From NCBI GenBank assembly GCA_030549775.1, contig CM060174.1, positions 50,778,207-50,842,206 on the forward strand: 64,000 nt of DNA, read 5' to 3'. Under the pieces are notes generated by a model. It saw nothing but the letters and a program-made list of their open reading frames with translations, was not told where the DNA came from and ran no database searches. Position numbers and translations under genes: made by a program. This stretch comes from Tamarix chinensis. Taxonomy: Eukaryota > Streptophyta > Magnoliopsida > Caryophyllales > Tamaricaceae. Positions 24,300 to 36,833 of this stretch are shown here, piece by piece (position 1 is the first letter of the stretch; the number at the start of each line of letters is the position of its first letter).

Positions 24300-24850
24300 T
24301 TAAACTCAAACAAATTGATTGGTGCTTCAAATTGATCGACTAGTTCTTCCAAACCGATCATTTAGTTTGACCAACAAGTACATGGGTTTCATTCCTATAG
24401 AAACACATTAATCTATCATTAAACTCATTATCTAGTTTTGAGAAACTGATCTACGGATTTGAGAAAACTGATTGATTAGTTGACCCACAAGTCCATTGGT
24501 TTTATTCTTGAAGAAAATTTTTGTCTCTATTTAAACACATTAACTACTTTTTGCCAAAATTGATGGATTAGTTTGATGAAACTGATTGAATAGTTTTCCC
24601 AACCATTCGATGGGTTTATTCTTACATAAACCCATTCATTTTTATTTAAACACATTGAGTCGTTTCTCTAAACTAATCGGCTTGTTTGAGGAAACCAATA
24701 GACTGGTTTGATTAGCCAGTCCATTATTTTAGTCCTATAGAATCCTATTCATCTTTGTTTAAACATATTGATTGGCTTTTCCAAACTGACTAACTTTTTC
24801 ATAGCTAATCAATCCATTTAAAGAAACCTATCAATTAGTAAATTGAACAC
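24300..24850 (+). repeat. Degenerate ~115-130 bp tandem repeats in the copia LTR
   Basis: About four units are anchored by TTTAAACACATT (24,401, 24,533, 24,648, 24,760 approximately). Each also has an AACTGAT/GATTAGTTTG-type segment and a CCATTGGTTTTATTC-type segment. Divergence is high. The same CGACTAGTT vocabulary appears in the element's post-pol region. Confidence 0.6.
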
Positions 24851-25720
24851 ATCAACTCATCTTACCATACCATGTCACTATTCATATATGTTCATAAGAC
24901 CGACTACGCACTATGCAAAACTGATCTATTATTTTGCATAAAGGTAACTTCCCACTTCTCACCTAAACATAAATATTCAAAAATTTTAAACCACCAAATC
25001 AATGGCCATACAACCAATCGAATAGTTTGTTATACCGATCGACTAGTGATCATCAAATGTTGATTTTCTATATATTAGGCTACACATCTTTTTTAGATTT
25101 GTATCTAACATCTATACAACAATGGAAACCCTTATAAATAAGGTCCTTATATATTATTACCACTATGTTTCTATAATATTGATTTTTCAATAAATCTCTT
25201 ACTCTCAAATCATGCAATTGCTCACTTAAAATTTCAAAACTTTCATATTATGAGATTTTACTAAAAAGTGCACTTTTATCATTTCTCTTAGCTAGAATTG
25301 TTCCTAAATTGTAATATCTTTGATTACCTCTATCTAAATTACATCTAATCCAATTTTATACACATTCATATATCATATTATTGGTGAGAATTATCGATAA
25401 TCACAACCTCTTAACAAAATTCATTTAAAGGGGTTAGAGAGTGCTTTCTTATCACACTTGAGAAATTTTTGTGGTGAGTCTAGAGTAGATATATAGGTGG
25501 AGCTGTAAATTATCTCTTGGAGGGTCATTGATATTTTATGGCTCATAAGTCGAGAGAAGAGTGATCATTATTAAAAACACATCCCTATTTCAATATCCAA
25601 AAGGGATAACCTTTTGGTAGATGATGTATAGAGTAATTCACTCCTAAAGCACTCTACATTGTGTGTAAATTTTTATTGTATCATTTCCATTCCATAAAAC
25701 CCTATTCACCCCCTCTAATG

Positions 25721-26220
25721 TATTTTAAATATTTATAATATTCCTACAACATAGATCTTATTAAGGTATTTACTATATAAGTTTAAAAATTCAACACACA
25801 TTAAATAATAACAACACCTCACCACATATTTTAAATATACTTGGGATAAAGTATTTGATACGATTTTAGTTCTTTCATTTAAGTTTTAAATCTAGTAATT
25901 TTTTCATGTTTGTCACCTATCTCTTTTTAGTTCCAACATCGTCATTAATTGTCTCTAATTATTCATTATCACCAAGATTGTCAGTTCCATTTGATTTTCT
26001 TAATCTATTTACTATTATAAACTTTTAGTTATTTTCTTGCTACGTCATCGCCATTTTTGTTATGGTAGATCTAGCTCAACATATTCAATAATAATATATG
26101 TCTCTCCATGTTTCTCAATGCTGGGATTACATATGAGGATATGGAATATCTATAAATTTCTTTACTCTCACCACACAATTAACAATATTTACAACTCCTA
26201 TCAGTGTGGGGAGTTGTTAT
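25721..26220. other. Unassigned AT-rich sequence
   Basis: About 500 bp between the copia LTR end and the start of the next gypsy LTR. I see no coding frame, repeat or structured element. It may be the original target DNA. Confidence 0.4.
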
Positions 26221-27961
26221 TATAATACCATGAAATCTTATAAAATTCTAATTTTGATTTATCAAACATATTAACTTAAAAAGATTTATAATGTTTGGAA
26301 TTATTTTAGTTTATTTTAACATAACCCTAACCCCAAAAAATTTATAGATTAATTTTTTATATTTACATATCCAAAAATTTAACCCTAAACTTAAACCTAA
26401 ATTCTACACTAAAAATATTTCCTTAAGTTTTTTTTCCTTTTTCCTTTCCCTTTTTCCTTTTCTTTCTTCTTTCTTTTCATTCCTTTTTCTTTTTCTCTAT
26501 TATCTACTTCCGAGGCTAAGCCAGCCATCACCTCAACTCTAGCTGCCAATCATCACCCCATCCTTAAACCACCACTGCTGTGGCTATTGCCATGGACACC
26601 ATTGTACACCACTTTGTGCAAGCGTTCCCAATTTTTTTACCTTTATTTCCTTCCCTCTCCATTTCCTTGACCTTATTTTAGATTCAAATCCTTAAAAAGG
26701 CTAAACTTTATATATTCTTATTTCTAGGTGATAAAACAATGGTAGTGGAGGAGGAAGCATAAGTCTTTCTTGCTTAAAGACTAGAGTCACTTTGATAAGA
26801 ATTCATGTCATAGATAACACTTGATGTGTTATAATGTATATCCCCACTTGTGTTGATTTTATTATGACATTGTATGAAATGTTTCCTTGACTTTGGTGTT
26901 ATATATACTATGTGGTATTACATGTCAGAAGAAAAAGGTAAGAAAGTTGTGCAAATATGACTTGTGTTAAATATGAAGTATATATATATAATCATGTCCA
27001 TACATTTCATGATAAAGGTATGTGGTGGAGGCCAAAAATCCATTCATATTGGGAATCATTCAAGATGGGGAATGGGAAGATAGGTATTTTAGTTACATTG
27101 GGGCATTTTGGTTAACATGGCTAAAAATGGCATGTTGAGTACCTTGGGGTGTTATCTATCTTAAAAAAGGTTAAGGGTGCTACATGCAATAATTGGAGTG
27201 AAAATTAAATATTTATAGCTAATAAAGGAGGGGAACGACTTTAAGTGTGAATAACAGAACTTAGGGGTGGAGTCGTGATCATATGTGCCAAAGGTTGGGG
27301 ATTGACCCTAATAAATGAATATTAGTTTAATGTTGGCATCTTGGTATGCATATAAAATTTGATATTCATATGAGTTCCAAGGAAATAGTTATGACTAAAA
27401 TGTGAAAATAGGATTTTAAAAGGATTACGAACAGTAATCATAGAGGTAGGCTATTATCGCATGTGTAAGATATGCGAGTTGGACTGCAGTCTTGGGATAT
27501 TATTTAAACAATAAAATTTTGGGAAGGCATAATATAATTAGTAGCCATATGAGGTCTAAGGAGATGGATATGACAAAATGTGAAATTAGGGTTTATAGGG
27601 GACCCAAATAATAGCCCTAGAGATATATTATTATTACATGTGTAAGATATGGGAGTTAGACCATGATTTTTGAGTAATAAAAAGAATTATAATCTTTGTT
27701 ATGGGACTTGTGGACTAAATGAATACTAGAAAAAATGGATTATGCTATATTTGAGAAATTAGGGTTTTGTGGGAAATATGACATGTTCTGGGATATGTGT
27801 TGGGATGGTGCCATGCATGAGTACGTGCATAAGACTGTGTGATAACCTTGAAATAAATAAAGTGCCAATAATATACTAATAACTTAAAGTAAAAGATCCT
27901 ATGACTAGGCATCAACTATACCTCTCCGTTCCTTGGAAAGAGAATAATGGTCAGAAGCATT

Positions 27962-29730
27962 TGATAAGTTCATATTATGACATATTTTATACCCTTATAA
28001 TCTTACTTTTTGGTATTTCAATTAAGTAATATATGTGAATAATTATGATTTTATGTTTAAGTGATAATAATTGTATAAATTTTATTATTTGAGCTAAAAT
28101 GAGATAAATTAAATAAAATTAGAGTATAATATTATTTATTTATTTTTTTAATTTTATTTTATAGGTAAAATAAAAAAATAATAATAAATATATAGGCTAG
28201 CCTTTGGACCAACAACCCAAGGACTAAAGGCCTAGAAACAAAGAAAGAAAAGCAGCACATAGGAGCAACAAGATAAAACGAGGAAAAAGTAACAAAAAAA
28301 GGGCCACACTAGCGAATAGCTGCCATTAGGGGAGAACATGAGGAAAATAAAGAAGAAAGAAAGAAACTAGAAACAAAGAAGAGGAAGTAGAGGAGAATGG
28401 CGTAGAGTAATAAAAAACAAAGGAGTGAGCGAGTAGCATGGAGTGCTGCAATCTAGTGACACAAGAACGAGGTAAGAGAAGGAGATCAAACGTCAGGCAT
28501 AGAAGCACAGAAGCTGAGGGGAGTAGGAGGTGCGCACCAAGAGTGGTAGCACCGAGTAAGAAGAAAAAAAAAGGAAACTGGTGCAGGGTCGTGAGTCAGC
28601 CACTAGAAAAGATGAAGAACAAAAAAAGAAGGCATGTAATTTTATACACACCTGAGAGAAATAAAAGAGAAAAGTATATCAAAAAATTTATTTTAGATGA
28701 AATTTAACAAGTTTTTATCTAAATAAATTTTTGATCTTTTATCCATAATTCATTTTGGTTATTTCTTTCTCAATTTTTAGTTTATATTTTTGGATATATA
28801 TTTTTGCATAATTAATTCAATCATTATGAATGGTATATTATTTGTTAATGGGGAATAGACTGAAACTCTAGATTATGGTTTGATATATGATTTTATTTTT
28901 CTTTGTTTTATGAGATTTTTCTTTGGCTCTATTTTCATTGTTGTCGTTTATATATATGATTCTATCAAGTTTAATTTATATAGTGCATCCCTTATTCTAG
29001 TTTTCTCATAGTGATAGTATATAAGATTATTTATCTGTTAGGTAGCTATATAAATATGCTAGAATTTATATATATAAACTAAAGTTAGGTTAGATAACAA
29101 TTCACCTAATAGTTTTGTTATTCTAACTCAAGTAGTAAAATGTTTTGATACATGTGGGTCAAAGAAGGGAAATACAACTAAACATGCTTAGTTACAAGTT
29201 TGGGTACTTAGATTAATATCCTTCTAATTATACTTAATGCATTAAATCTAGTTAAGTATAGGACCCGCTTGTTGCTACTATACTCCTAGTATTTAATAGC
29301 ATTAATATTCGTGCTTTGTCATATTAATTAATTTAGGAAAGTAATATAAGGTGTAAAGACCTACTTTTGGCATACAATTTGGTCAATCTTTTTCTCGTGA
29401 TAAAATATTGACTTAGAAATTATTATTATATTTTGGCCTAATCTAGTGGTGGAATTTTATTTTCCTAGCATATTTATCGTATTTGCGGTGATATATTATT
29501 TTTATTATTTCATTTTACTTATTCCTTTTATTATTTTCTATTTTTATATTTAAAAAAAAACATTAGTGTTTTCTTATTTATATATTTTGAGTGATTTAGA
29601 TTTTTTTTTATTTTTTTTAGCTAATTAAGTAGAGGTGAGTCTTCTCAATCCTTGATATAGAATGATACCCTTATTTACTAGTACTACAATTGTCAATAAA
29701 AGGGTTTACATTATGTGCCGGCTTAGACCA
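27962..29730 (+). repeat. 5' LTR of the Athila/Tat-like non-autonomous element
   Basis: It starts TGATAAGTTCATATT and ends close to GCTTAGACCA. It matches the LTRs at 38,225 and 39,971 from their first bases. It contains a purine-rich stretch (28,200-28,700) and a conserved distal part with CTCAATCC, ATGATACCCTTATTTAC and CTACAATTGTCAA near the end. Confidence 0.8.
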
Positions 29731-29740
29731 TATGAACTTT

Positions 29741-29758
29741 TGGTGCCATTGCCGAGGA
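29741..29758 (+). other. Primer-binding site, Athila/Tat type
   Basis: TGGTGCCATTGCCGAGGA lies about 10 bp after the LTR end. It differs at few positions from the TGGCGCCGTTGCCGGGGA form known from Athila/Tat elements (tRNA-Asp type). Its C-to-T and G-to-A differences are consistent with decay. Confidence 0.8.
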
Positions 29759-30035
29759 TTGGAAACTTCACCTTTGTTTTGCTAGTATTTTTAGTGTTTT
29801 TATTTTTAGTGTGTTATGTATTTCATGTCATCCTTTTATTTACAGGCCAGGTTGCTTGTGGGCACTCAAGCCTCTAAATTAATAGGATTTTTAGTAGTTA
29901 GTGTTTTTTTTAGTGTTTTCTCTTTTATTTTAGTTTTTTTTTTTAGGAATTTTGGTGTGCTTAACCTTCTCTTTTGATGTGTTGGTATCCTTTTTGGTTG
30001 CTATGAGATGATCATTGGTATATAGATAACTTTGC

Positions 30036-31169
30036 ATGAAGTATAATGCTAGAGTAAATGAGGTAAGTTCAAGTACCCTTGATGATAGACTTAATCAACT
30101 CACTACTCTTGTTTTGTAGGTTACCATAACTACTAGGGTTATTAATGCAAGCGGAGTGTATCATATACAAGGAAATCCATATGCTTACCATTCACAAGTT
30201 ATGAGAGAAGGAGGATGGACACAACCCAATGCTCAATCTTTTAATGGTTTCCAAAGACATGACCCCTACACAAGAGCATACTATTCGGAAATGAGGCATC
30301 ACTCCATCTTTGGATGGGAGATGAATGATCGTTATCAAGTACTATATCAAAACCCTTACAAACTCAAATATGAAGCTTCAAAATATTATCAATATCCTCA
30401 ACAAGAATCTTCTCCGGTTTTAGAACCCTTAAGTTCAAAAAAAATGGACAAGCTTTTTGAAACATTGACAAATAGGCAAAACCAAATTATACAAAGTAAA
30501 ATTAAACAAAATGAAAGGATGTCAGTGTTAGAGGAGCAAATGAGTTATATGGTCAACATGATCAATCAATTACAAGCACAAAAAGAGTTCTCTAGTACTT
30601 TAGTTCCAAATTCAAGTGAGAATTATGAGTATGAAGATGCCATGTCCGCATATGAGGATGAGCTAGTTGAGGAGGTCCCCATGGATCATATTGAAAAGTA
30701 TGATCAGGTGGAAGAAGAGCTTATAAAATTAGAAGAAGAACCTAATCAGAAAAAGGATCAATTGAATAAAGAGAAGCATATAGATGGCATGACTATCACT
30801 TTCATCTACTATTGACCATCTTTGGACAATTATTCCCCACTTTTGCTTGGAGATGAGCATGAAACATGAGGTAAGGCCTTGAACCACTTTGATTTTTTTA
30901 TGCTAACCCTACTTCTTGTTTCCCCACTTTTAGCAGGTTATATGGGTCTACGATTTAATAGAGCAATCAACTCATCTCAGATACATCTAATAAGAAGTGA
31001 AATGCTCCAAAGGAGAGGTTATGCTGGAAAGATATGTTAAAAGACTTTTGAGAATGGACAATATGTTCCTCCTTTGATAGAGAGACCACCATACATTGAA
31101 ATCGGGCGAACCATTCTCTCTTTACACATGAGCTTAAATCTCATGCTAGGTAAGTTGCATTCTTACTGA
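30036..31169 (+). pseudogene. Gag-like frame of the non-autonomous element, 378 codons with four stops
   Basis: One frame runs from ATG at 30,036 (MKYNARVNE) to TGA at 31,167-31,169 with no frameshift. Stops interrupt it at 30,117 (TAG), 30,813 (TGA), 30,867 (TGA) and 31,038 (TAA); each fits a C-to-T change in CAG, CGA, CGA and CAA. The largest open part (30,120-30,812) has a Tyr/Pro/Asn/Gln-rich first half resembling the C-terminal part of Athila gag, a probable coiled coil (KMDKLFETLTNRQ to MVNMINQLQAQ) and an acidic tail (YEYEDAMSAYEDELVEE). The part after 30,816 (YVPPLIERPPYIEIGR) I do not recognise. It probably served particle assembly with enzymes supplied by another element. Confidence 0.6.
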
Positions 31170-31929
31170 TTCAAATATTTTATTAAAACCAATATTTTTC
31201 CTTTTTCTACCTTGCAGGATATTGATGATCAACATGAAGAGGGATTTGATGAAGAAGCTCTCAAGTGGGCGTACCCAGTTTGAAGGAGTAAACCGAGATC
31301 ACGTTAGGTTGAAGACATAAAAATAAGGGCTACTTGGGAGTCAACACACTATGTTAGGGGAGTTTTCTACCCTATTGTTATTTTTATTTATTTAATTTTT
31401 TTATCCATACTTAAAATTACATGTTCCCTTAGTTGTTTACACATTAAGGATAATATGTGATTTAATTTTGGGGGTGTGAGTGTTTTATATGTTTGCATGA
31501 AAAAATATAAAAAAATGAATTAAAAATAATTGAAAATTAAAAAAAAATGTATTATTTTTTTTTATAGTCTTAGGAGCCCTTAACTCGTTAATGAAGAGCA
31601 TATCTTTGAAATCTAATGAAAAGAGGATCATAAAATTGAGATAAAGCAATTGGAGATCTTTATGTTAATTTCGATAAATGGAACACATATCTATATGTTT
31701 AGATGTAAATGGAGAAAGAACATGTATGATTTTCTAACCACTAACATGACATGATATAATTCATCACATTCCTCGATGAACTTTTGAACCATATATATCT
31801 TGTCCTAACTTCAAATTTTTGTTGCAAACCTTATATATGTTTAATTGTTTTGATCAAATTACTTACCAAAACTCTTGTAATGAACTATAGAGATCACTAG
31901 AACTTACTGTTGTATTATTCGAAGCTTAT
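31170..31929 (+). other. Internal non-coding region of the non-autonomous element, part 1
   Basis: After the gag-like frame, a short acidic open stretch (DIDDQHEEGFDEE, ~31,218) is followed by text resembling the Athila/Tat region after coding sequence (GGGCTACTTGGGAGTCAAC, ~31,327; TTTGGGGGTGTGAG, ~31,469). The rest is A/T-rich low complexity. No pol motif is visible. Confidence 0.55.
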
Positions 31930-32564
31930 TGTAACACCCCAAAATTCACTATTTGTTTTTTGAAAAGCGGAAGCAATTAAAATAGGAATACTTAAAACCT
32001 GTGAATTCTGGGAATGTTACCGCCACACTTAGTACCAGACCGGTTCTCTCAAACCGTTCCAGCACCAAGTGCTAAGGCTAAAGAAAAGATTTACGTTAAA
32101 TTCAAATTAACAATTCATAAAGGATTCGAAGATCATACACAAAATCAGAGTACGCATAAACGTTTATTAACACTTGTAACTTCCAAATAGAAATACATTT
32201 AAACCAGATAAAACCCGATGGGTCAAATTCTGAATTTCCTACTCACTCAAGTCAGGCCTGCCACCCAAAACAGTCTCTGATCTTAAACCTGCACAAGAGG
32301 TCTGCTCCCCACCATCAGTGGATCATCACAGGACCCATCAACCAAGGTAGTATCAGTACGGGTCCATACTAAGTAAGGTGACTTGATCGCTAAGGCCAAC
32401 ACATAAACACATAAGCCATGCAGAAAAATAGAAGAACACAATCATAAATGCATATGATCAACCAGGTAAAAGTACAAAGGCTCAATAATTCGGATTAATT
32501 ACTTAATTAATCTTTTATCAAAAATCGATACACACCATACTTTTTATCAAGTCCATACGAGTAT

Positions 32565-32870
32565 GGGAACCCCACTATTTTAGCCGGTGGATCGGTCGCA
32601 AGGGTAACATACCCTGCCACTATTTTAGCCGGTGGATCGGTCGCGAGGGTAACATACCCTGCCATTATTATATGCCGGTGGATCGGTCTGGCCCCTTCTC
32701 GCATGGTGTTCCACTGTAAGTAATTAGTATCTTTCCCATGTCTTAGCAATTGTAGGGTTTGATTTTGTTGAGCTCGGGATCCCCCACTATTATTGCCGGT
32801 GGATCGGTCGCAAGGGAAATATTCCCTGCCACTATTATGCCGGTGGATCGGTCTGGGCCCGGCTCAACAT
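32565..32870 (-). repeat. Tandem GCCGGTGGATCGGTC motif block in family B LTR
   Basis: Three near-identical units of about 55-60 bp (32,572-32,690) and two more at about 32,785-32,860 contain ACTATT(ATA)GCCGGTGGATCGGTC, followed by a repeat of GGGTAACATACCCTGCC. On the element's sense strand the core reads GACCGATCCACCGGC. Confidence 0.85.
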
Positions 32871-33399
32871 CTTTCACTTTACGTGATTGATGTCTTAAGT
32901 ATCTTATTCAAAGGCTTTCACCCTAGACATGCATAAATCATCACACATAACAAATCATAAAATTCCACCATCATAATTACACCACATACCCTAATTGACC
33001 CCCACAACCATAGTCAATCACTCCAAACCCTAATTCAGTCACCTCCATACCCTTATAATGTCTTACGTATTATTTTTCACCCAAAACATTCAAACACCCA
33101 AATAACTCTTCTACTTCCTCCCTTACATCCCAAATCAACTTTTCACACGTAAATTTCACTTCCATGCAAACACTAATCTTTCCATGCAAATCTTCGAACC
33201 TTTTTCATGTAGACCCTAAAATTCCACGTGAAGTCCTAAATTCAATCATGCAAACCTTAATACCACCATACAACCATCAATATCACCATGTAAATCCTAA
33301 TACCACCATACAACTATAATTACCACCATACAAACCTTAATATCATCATACAAACCCTAATATCAACATACATCCATTAATACCACCAGGTAAACCCTA

Positions 33400-34150
33400 A
33401 ATTCTGTTATACAAAACCATAAATTCAATCCAACCAAAACCAAAGATTCACCCATACCAAACCCTAAATTCAAACCATAAAAATTCTTCCATACCAAACC
33501 CTAAATTCAAGCCATAAAGATTCTTCCACATAAAATCATAAATTAGAATCTCCCAAGGAAAACTATAAATTGAATTCCCCAAAGCAAATCATAAATTAGA
33601 TTCCCCCATATAATATCATAAATTACATTTTCCCAAATAATATCATGAATTAGATTCTCCCAAACAAATTATAAATTAACTCTCCCAATCAAATCATAAC
33701 TTAAATTCTCCCATATAATATTATAAATTACATTCTCCCAAATAACATCATAAACTAAATTCTCCCAAACAAATTATAAATTAACTCTCCCAATCAAATC
33801 ATAACTTAAATTCTCCCATATAATATTATAAATTACATTCTCCCAAATAACATCATAAACTAAATTCTCCCAAACAAATTATAAATTAACTCTCCCAATC
33901 AAATCATAACTTAAATTCTCCCATATAATATTATAAATTACATTCTCCCAAATAACATCATAAACTAAATTCTCCCAAACAAACCATAATTTAATTCTCC
34001 CAATCAATCATAAATTAAATTCTCCCAAACAAACCATAAATTCGATTCTCCCATATAACATCATAAATTAGATTCTTCCAATGAACATCATAAATTAGAT
34101 TCTCCCAAACACACCATAAATTCGATTCTTCCACATAAAACCATACATTA
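33400..34150 (-). repeat. ~26-bp minisatellite with three identical 105-bp higher-order units
   Basis: Monomers of 25-27 bp resembling AATCATAAATTAAATTCTCCC are repeated across the region. At 33,661-33,765, 33,766-33,870 and 33,871-33,975 a 105-bp unit made of four monomers (25+26+27+27 bp) is repeated with no difference that I can see. The flanking monomers are diverged. Confidence 0.9.
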
Positions 34151-34757
34151 GATTATTCCTTATAAAATCACAAAATTAGGCCAACTCACTTCCCTTAGTC
34201 AACTTCTTTCCCCGTCCTCCTTTTTCATCCTTTCTTCCACACAAACCACATCGACTTCCTCACATACACAACACATATCATTATACATAATTAATACACA
34301 TACCATGCACAACATACTTCAACTCCAACTCATACCACATATAAAATATTTAATTATAATAAACAATAGATACATAACATGCGAAACACATAACACACAT
34401 AAGCACATAAAAGGCCTTAGCACTCCTTACCTAAAACGACACCGGTCTTGGAGCACGCTCCTACGCATCCTTAGGGTTTTGACTGGTTTTACCTATTTTG
34501 AGAGAAAAGCTAAAATTAGACTCTCTCCTATCAAAATAATATTACACACTAATTTAATATAAGAATAGTTTTTTTTACAAAATAATAATAATAAAAAATA
34601 CCAAAATAATATCAATATTAATATTAATAAGAATAATAAAAATAGTAGAAATAATAATAAAAAGGCATTAATCAAAAATAAAGTGAAATAAGGGATTCGG
34701 ACCCTTTACCAAAATAATACTAAAAAGATTATTTGTAAAATAAATAACCCAATTCAG

Positions 34758-34758
34758 A

Positions 34759-34798
<40 letters not shown>
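34758..34798 (+). repeat. (AAT)n microsatellite
   Basis: About thirteen uninterrupted AAT/ATA triplets lie within a wider AAT-rich region (34,560-35,130) of the family B LTR. Confidence 0.95.
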
Positions 34799-36833
34799 TT
34801 GATAATGATAATGATTATGATAATAATAATGATAATAATAGTAATATTATTAACAACAATAATGTTAAAATATTTGTATTAATAATAATAAATAATAATA
34901 ATGGAAATTCGAAATAGAAAATAATAATAATTATTATTATACTTATAACATTTTAATATTAGTAATAGTAAATATAGAAATAATAAGAAGAATAATAATA
35001 AAATCGAATTAAAATATATTAGGCTTCAGCCCTCAACATAAATAATAATAAAATATTAATACTAATAATAATAATAATAATGCATATTAAAATATAAATA
35101 TTAAGAATAATAATAATAGTATTTATATGTAAATAATTGAAATAAAATAATTTAAGGGTTATAAAAATAGGGAAAATAGCTGAGAGGGTCTAGGGTTCAA
35201 CCAAATGTTGGTGGGGATAGGCGGCACCGGCGGTGGCGCACGAAGGTGGTGGTGGTGGCCGGAAAGAGGAAAGAAAGAGGGGAAAGTTGCATGCTGGGAA
35301 TAAGATAGGAAGAATTAAAATGGGAGCTGGGGTGTTTTGAGTTGCCCAGAAGTAGCGGGACAAAATGAAGGTGGTGGCGTAGCCAAAGGTGGTGGCGCAT
35401 GGCGGCGATGGTGGTGGCCGAATGGAGGAGAAGGAGAAAGAAAGAGGAGGAGAGGGAGAAAAAGGAAAATAAAGGTATGGGGAGATAGAGGAGGTTCTGC
35501 AGGAGAGGATGGGAGGATAAATAAGCGGCAGAAGTGGCGGAAGAGGTGGCTAAGGGCGGCGGAGGTGGAAGAAAGGGCTGGTTGGGAAGGGGAATTCGCA
35601 CAGCTGGGGAGACTTATTCAGGAAGAATCGAGGTACATGGAACATTTGGTTAGCTAGCGGGTGGTGCAAGGAGTACACGGGTGGCTAGAGAAGGCGACAT
35701 AGTTGGCCGGAGGTGGCGACAGAGGCGTCTAAAAGGGTGGTGGCGAAAAAGGGAAAATTCTGGGTTGGAGGATCAAGAGCTCGATACAGAGCTGCTTACG
35801 AGGGTATTTATAGGGAAAATAAGATAGGGCAGGGTTCTTTAGGCCGTCTTGTAGATAGGGAAGGTAGAGTTCAGGTCGCCGGAGGCGACGTTTGGCCGGC
35901 GGCAGCAAATCGGGGCAAGGGGGTTGCGCAGGAGAGAGAGAGATATCGCACGAAAAGGGGGAGTTGATAGGGTTTATGAGGTCGCTGAATTAGGGGGCAG
36001 AGATTGGAAAGGAAAACCGCCGGTCAAAACGACCGGCGACGAAAAACCAGAGGGCGAGGTGGCGGAGTTGCAGGCTGGCGACGTTGGGGAAGAAGAAGGA
36101 AGGAGATGGGGGGTTGGACCGGTCGGTCCAGGGGAAAAGAAAAGAAAGAAAGAAGGGCAGACCGGGCGGTCGGGCAACGCAGGAGGAGGCATTAAATGGA
36201 ACGCTGAGTTTAAGTTGGAAAAGAAGTAAAACGCGGCGCATCGAGGGGCGGCAGAAGGAGGCAAAGTCGCGCGGGCGCGGGCTGGACAGAAGGAAAAGAA
36301 AAGGAGAAGACTGGGCCGCCGGGCTGGCCCAGTTCGGGGAGAAGAAGGAAAAGAAAAAGAAAAGAAGAAGAAAAAGAAAAGGAAAAGGAAAAAGGAAAAA
36401 GGGATAAATAAAAATAGTGGGTTGGCTCAATTAAATTAATTAGAATATTTGGGATATTTAAAAATGATAATATTTAAATAAAATAATATTTAAATCCTTT
36501 TTTAGGCTAAATTAGGATTTTTAAAAGATTTTCCATAAATTCCATTTTAATTAGTACACACTAAATTTCTCCAATTAATTTATTTATAAAATTATTATTA
36601 ATTTAAAACTATTTTCTCATTCTTATTTTAAATAAAATAATTTATTTAATTAATTTTCAAAATAAAATGCTTAATTAGCTAAAATACCCAAATTCTCTTC
36701 TAATAAAAATACTTATAAATTTCTTCTTGATTTGCCCTAATTAATTCAATTTAAAAATAATTATTTAAATAATTCTTATAATAAATATCCTTTAAATGTA
36801 GTTTATAAAATTAAAAATTTTCGGGGCATTTCA

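Larger units (their letters stand above)
889..25720 (+). mobile_element. Ty1/copia element, SIRE/Maximus-like, decayed and interrupted
   Basis: Collinear + strand copia parts occur in the expected order: gag (889-1,850), protease and gag-pre-integrase (1,860-2,159), integrase (2,871-3,660), reverse transcriptase (3,800-4,437), the end of RNase H (16,052-16,300), a long post-pol region, a polypurine tract (19,061-19,070) and a 3' LTR split at 19,199/23,965. The 5' LTR lies outside the window. The SIRE/Maximus assignment rests on the long region after pol, the wording around the polypurine tract and the protein motifs. About 750 bp of reverse transcriptase/RNase H is missing between 4,437 and 16,052. 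It was probably lost with the end of the gypsy element inserted there. The outer boundaries are approximate. Confidence 0.75.
19075..25720 (+). repeat. 3' LTR of the copia element, split by a solo LTR
   Basis: The LTR begins close to 19,075-19,077, is interrupted at 19,199 and resumes at 23,965. It ends near 25,720, after the phrase CCTATTCACCCCCTCTAATG, which resembles the 3' end of SIRE-type LTRs. The net length is about 1.9 kb. Degenerate tandem repeats fill 24,300-24,850. The exact end is not fixed, because the 5' LTR is outside the window. Confidence 0.6.
31930..36833 (-). mobile_element. Solo LTR of giant gypsy LTR family B, 4,904 bp
   Basis: Identical CTTAT flanks the element at 31,925-31,929 and 36,834-36,838. 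On the minus strand it starts TGAAATGCCCC and ends GGGGTGTTACA. It has the family B landmarks: end hairpin (~32,023-32,075), two motif blocks (32,565-32,870), a minisatellite (33,400-34,150) with a perfect 105-bp higher-order repeat, AAT-rich DNA (34,560-35,130) and a long purine-rich + strand tract (35,170-36,420). The last tract generates many long but spurious ORFs. No internal retrotransposon region is present. Confidence 0.9.

Noticed and set aside
26037..26225. 62-codon ORF before the gypsy LTR
   Set aside because: No family features, AT-rich, and it overlaps the LTR start; chance ORF.
30063..30936. Two intron-like segments in the non-autonomous element (30,063-30,119 and 30,871-30,936), each with AG|GTAAG and a pyrimidine-rich tract before TAG or CAG
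   Set aside because: Both lengths (57 and 66) are multiples of three and both are open or nearly open in the surrounding frame, so uninterrupted coding is simpler. A third site (31,150-31,217) would lead straight into a stop.
33400..34150. CRISPR-like regularly spaced repeats
   Set aside because: The spacers are diverged monomers of the same minisatellite and the context is a plant LTR.
35197..36430. ORFs of 60-146 codons on both strands, Arg/Gly/Lys-rich on + and Pro/Phe/Ser-rich on -
   Set aside because: Low-complexity translation of the purine-rich strand of a family B solo LTR; no motif, and both strands are open because of base composition.
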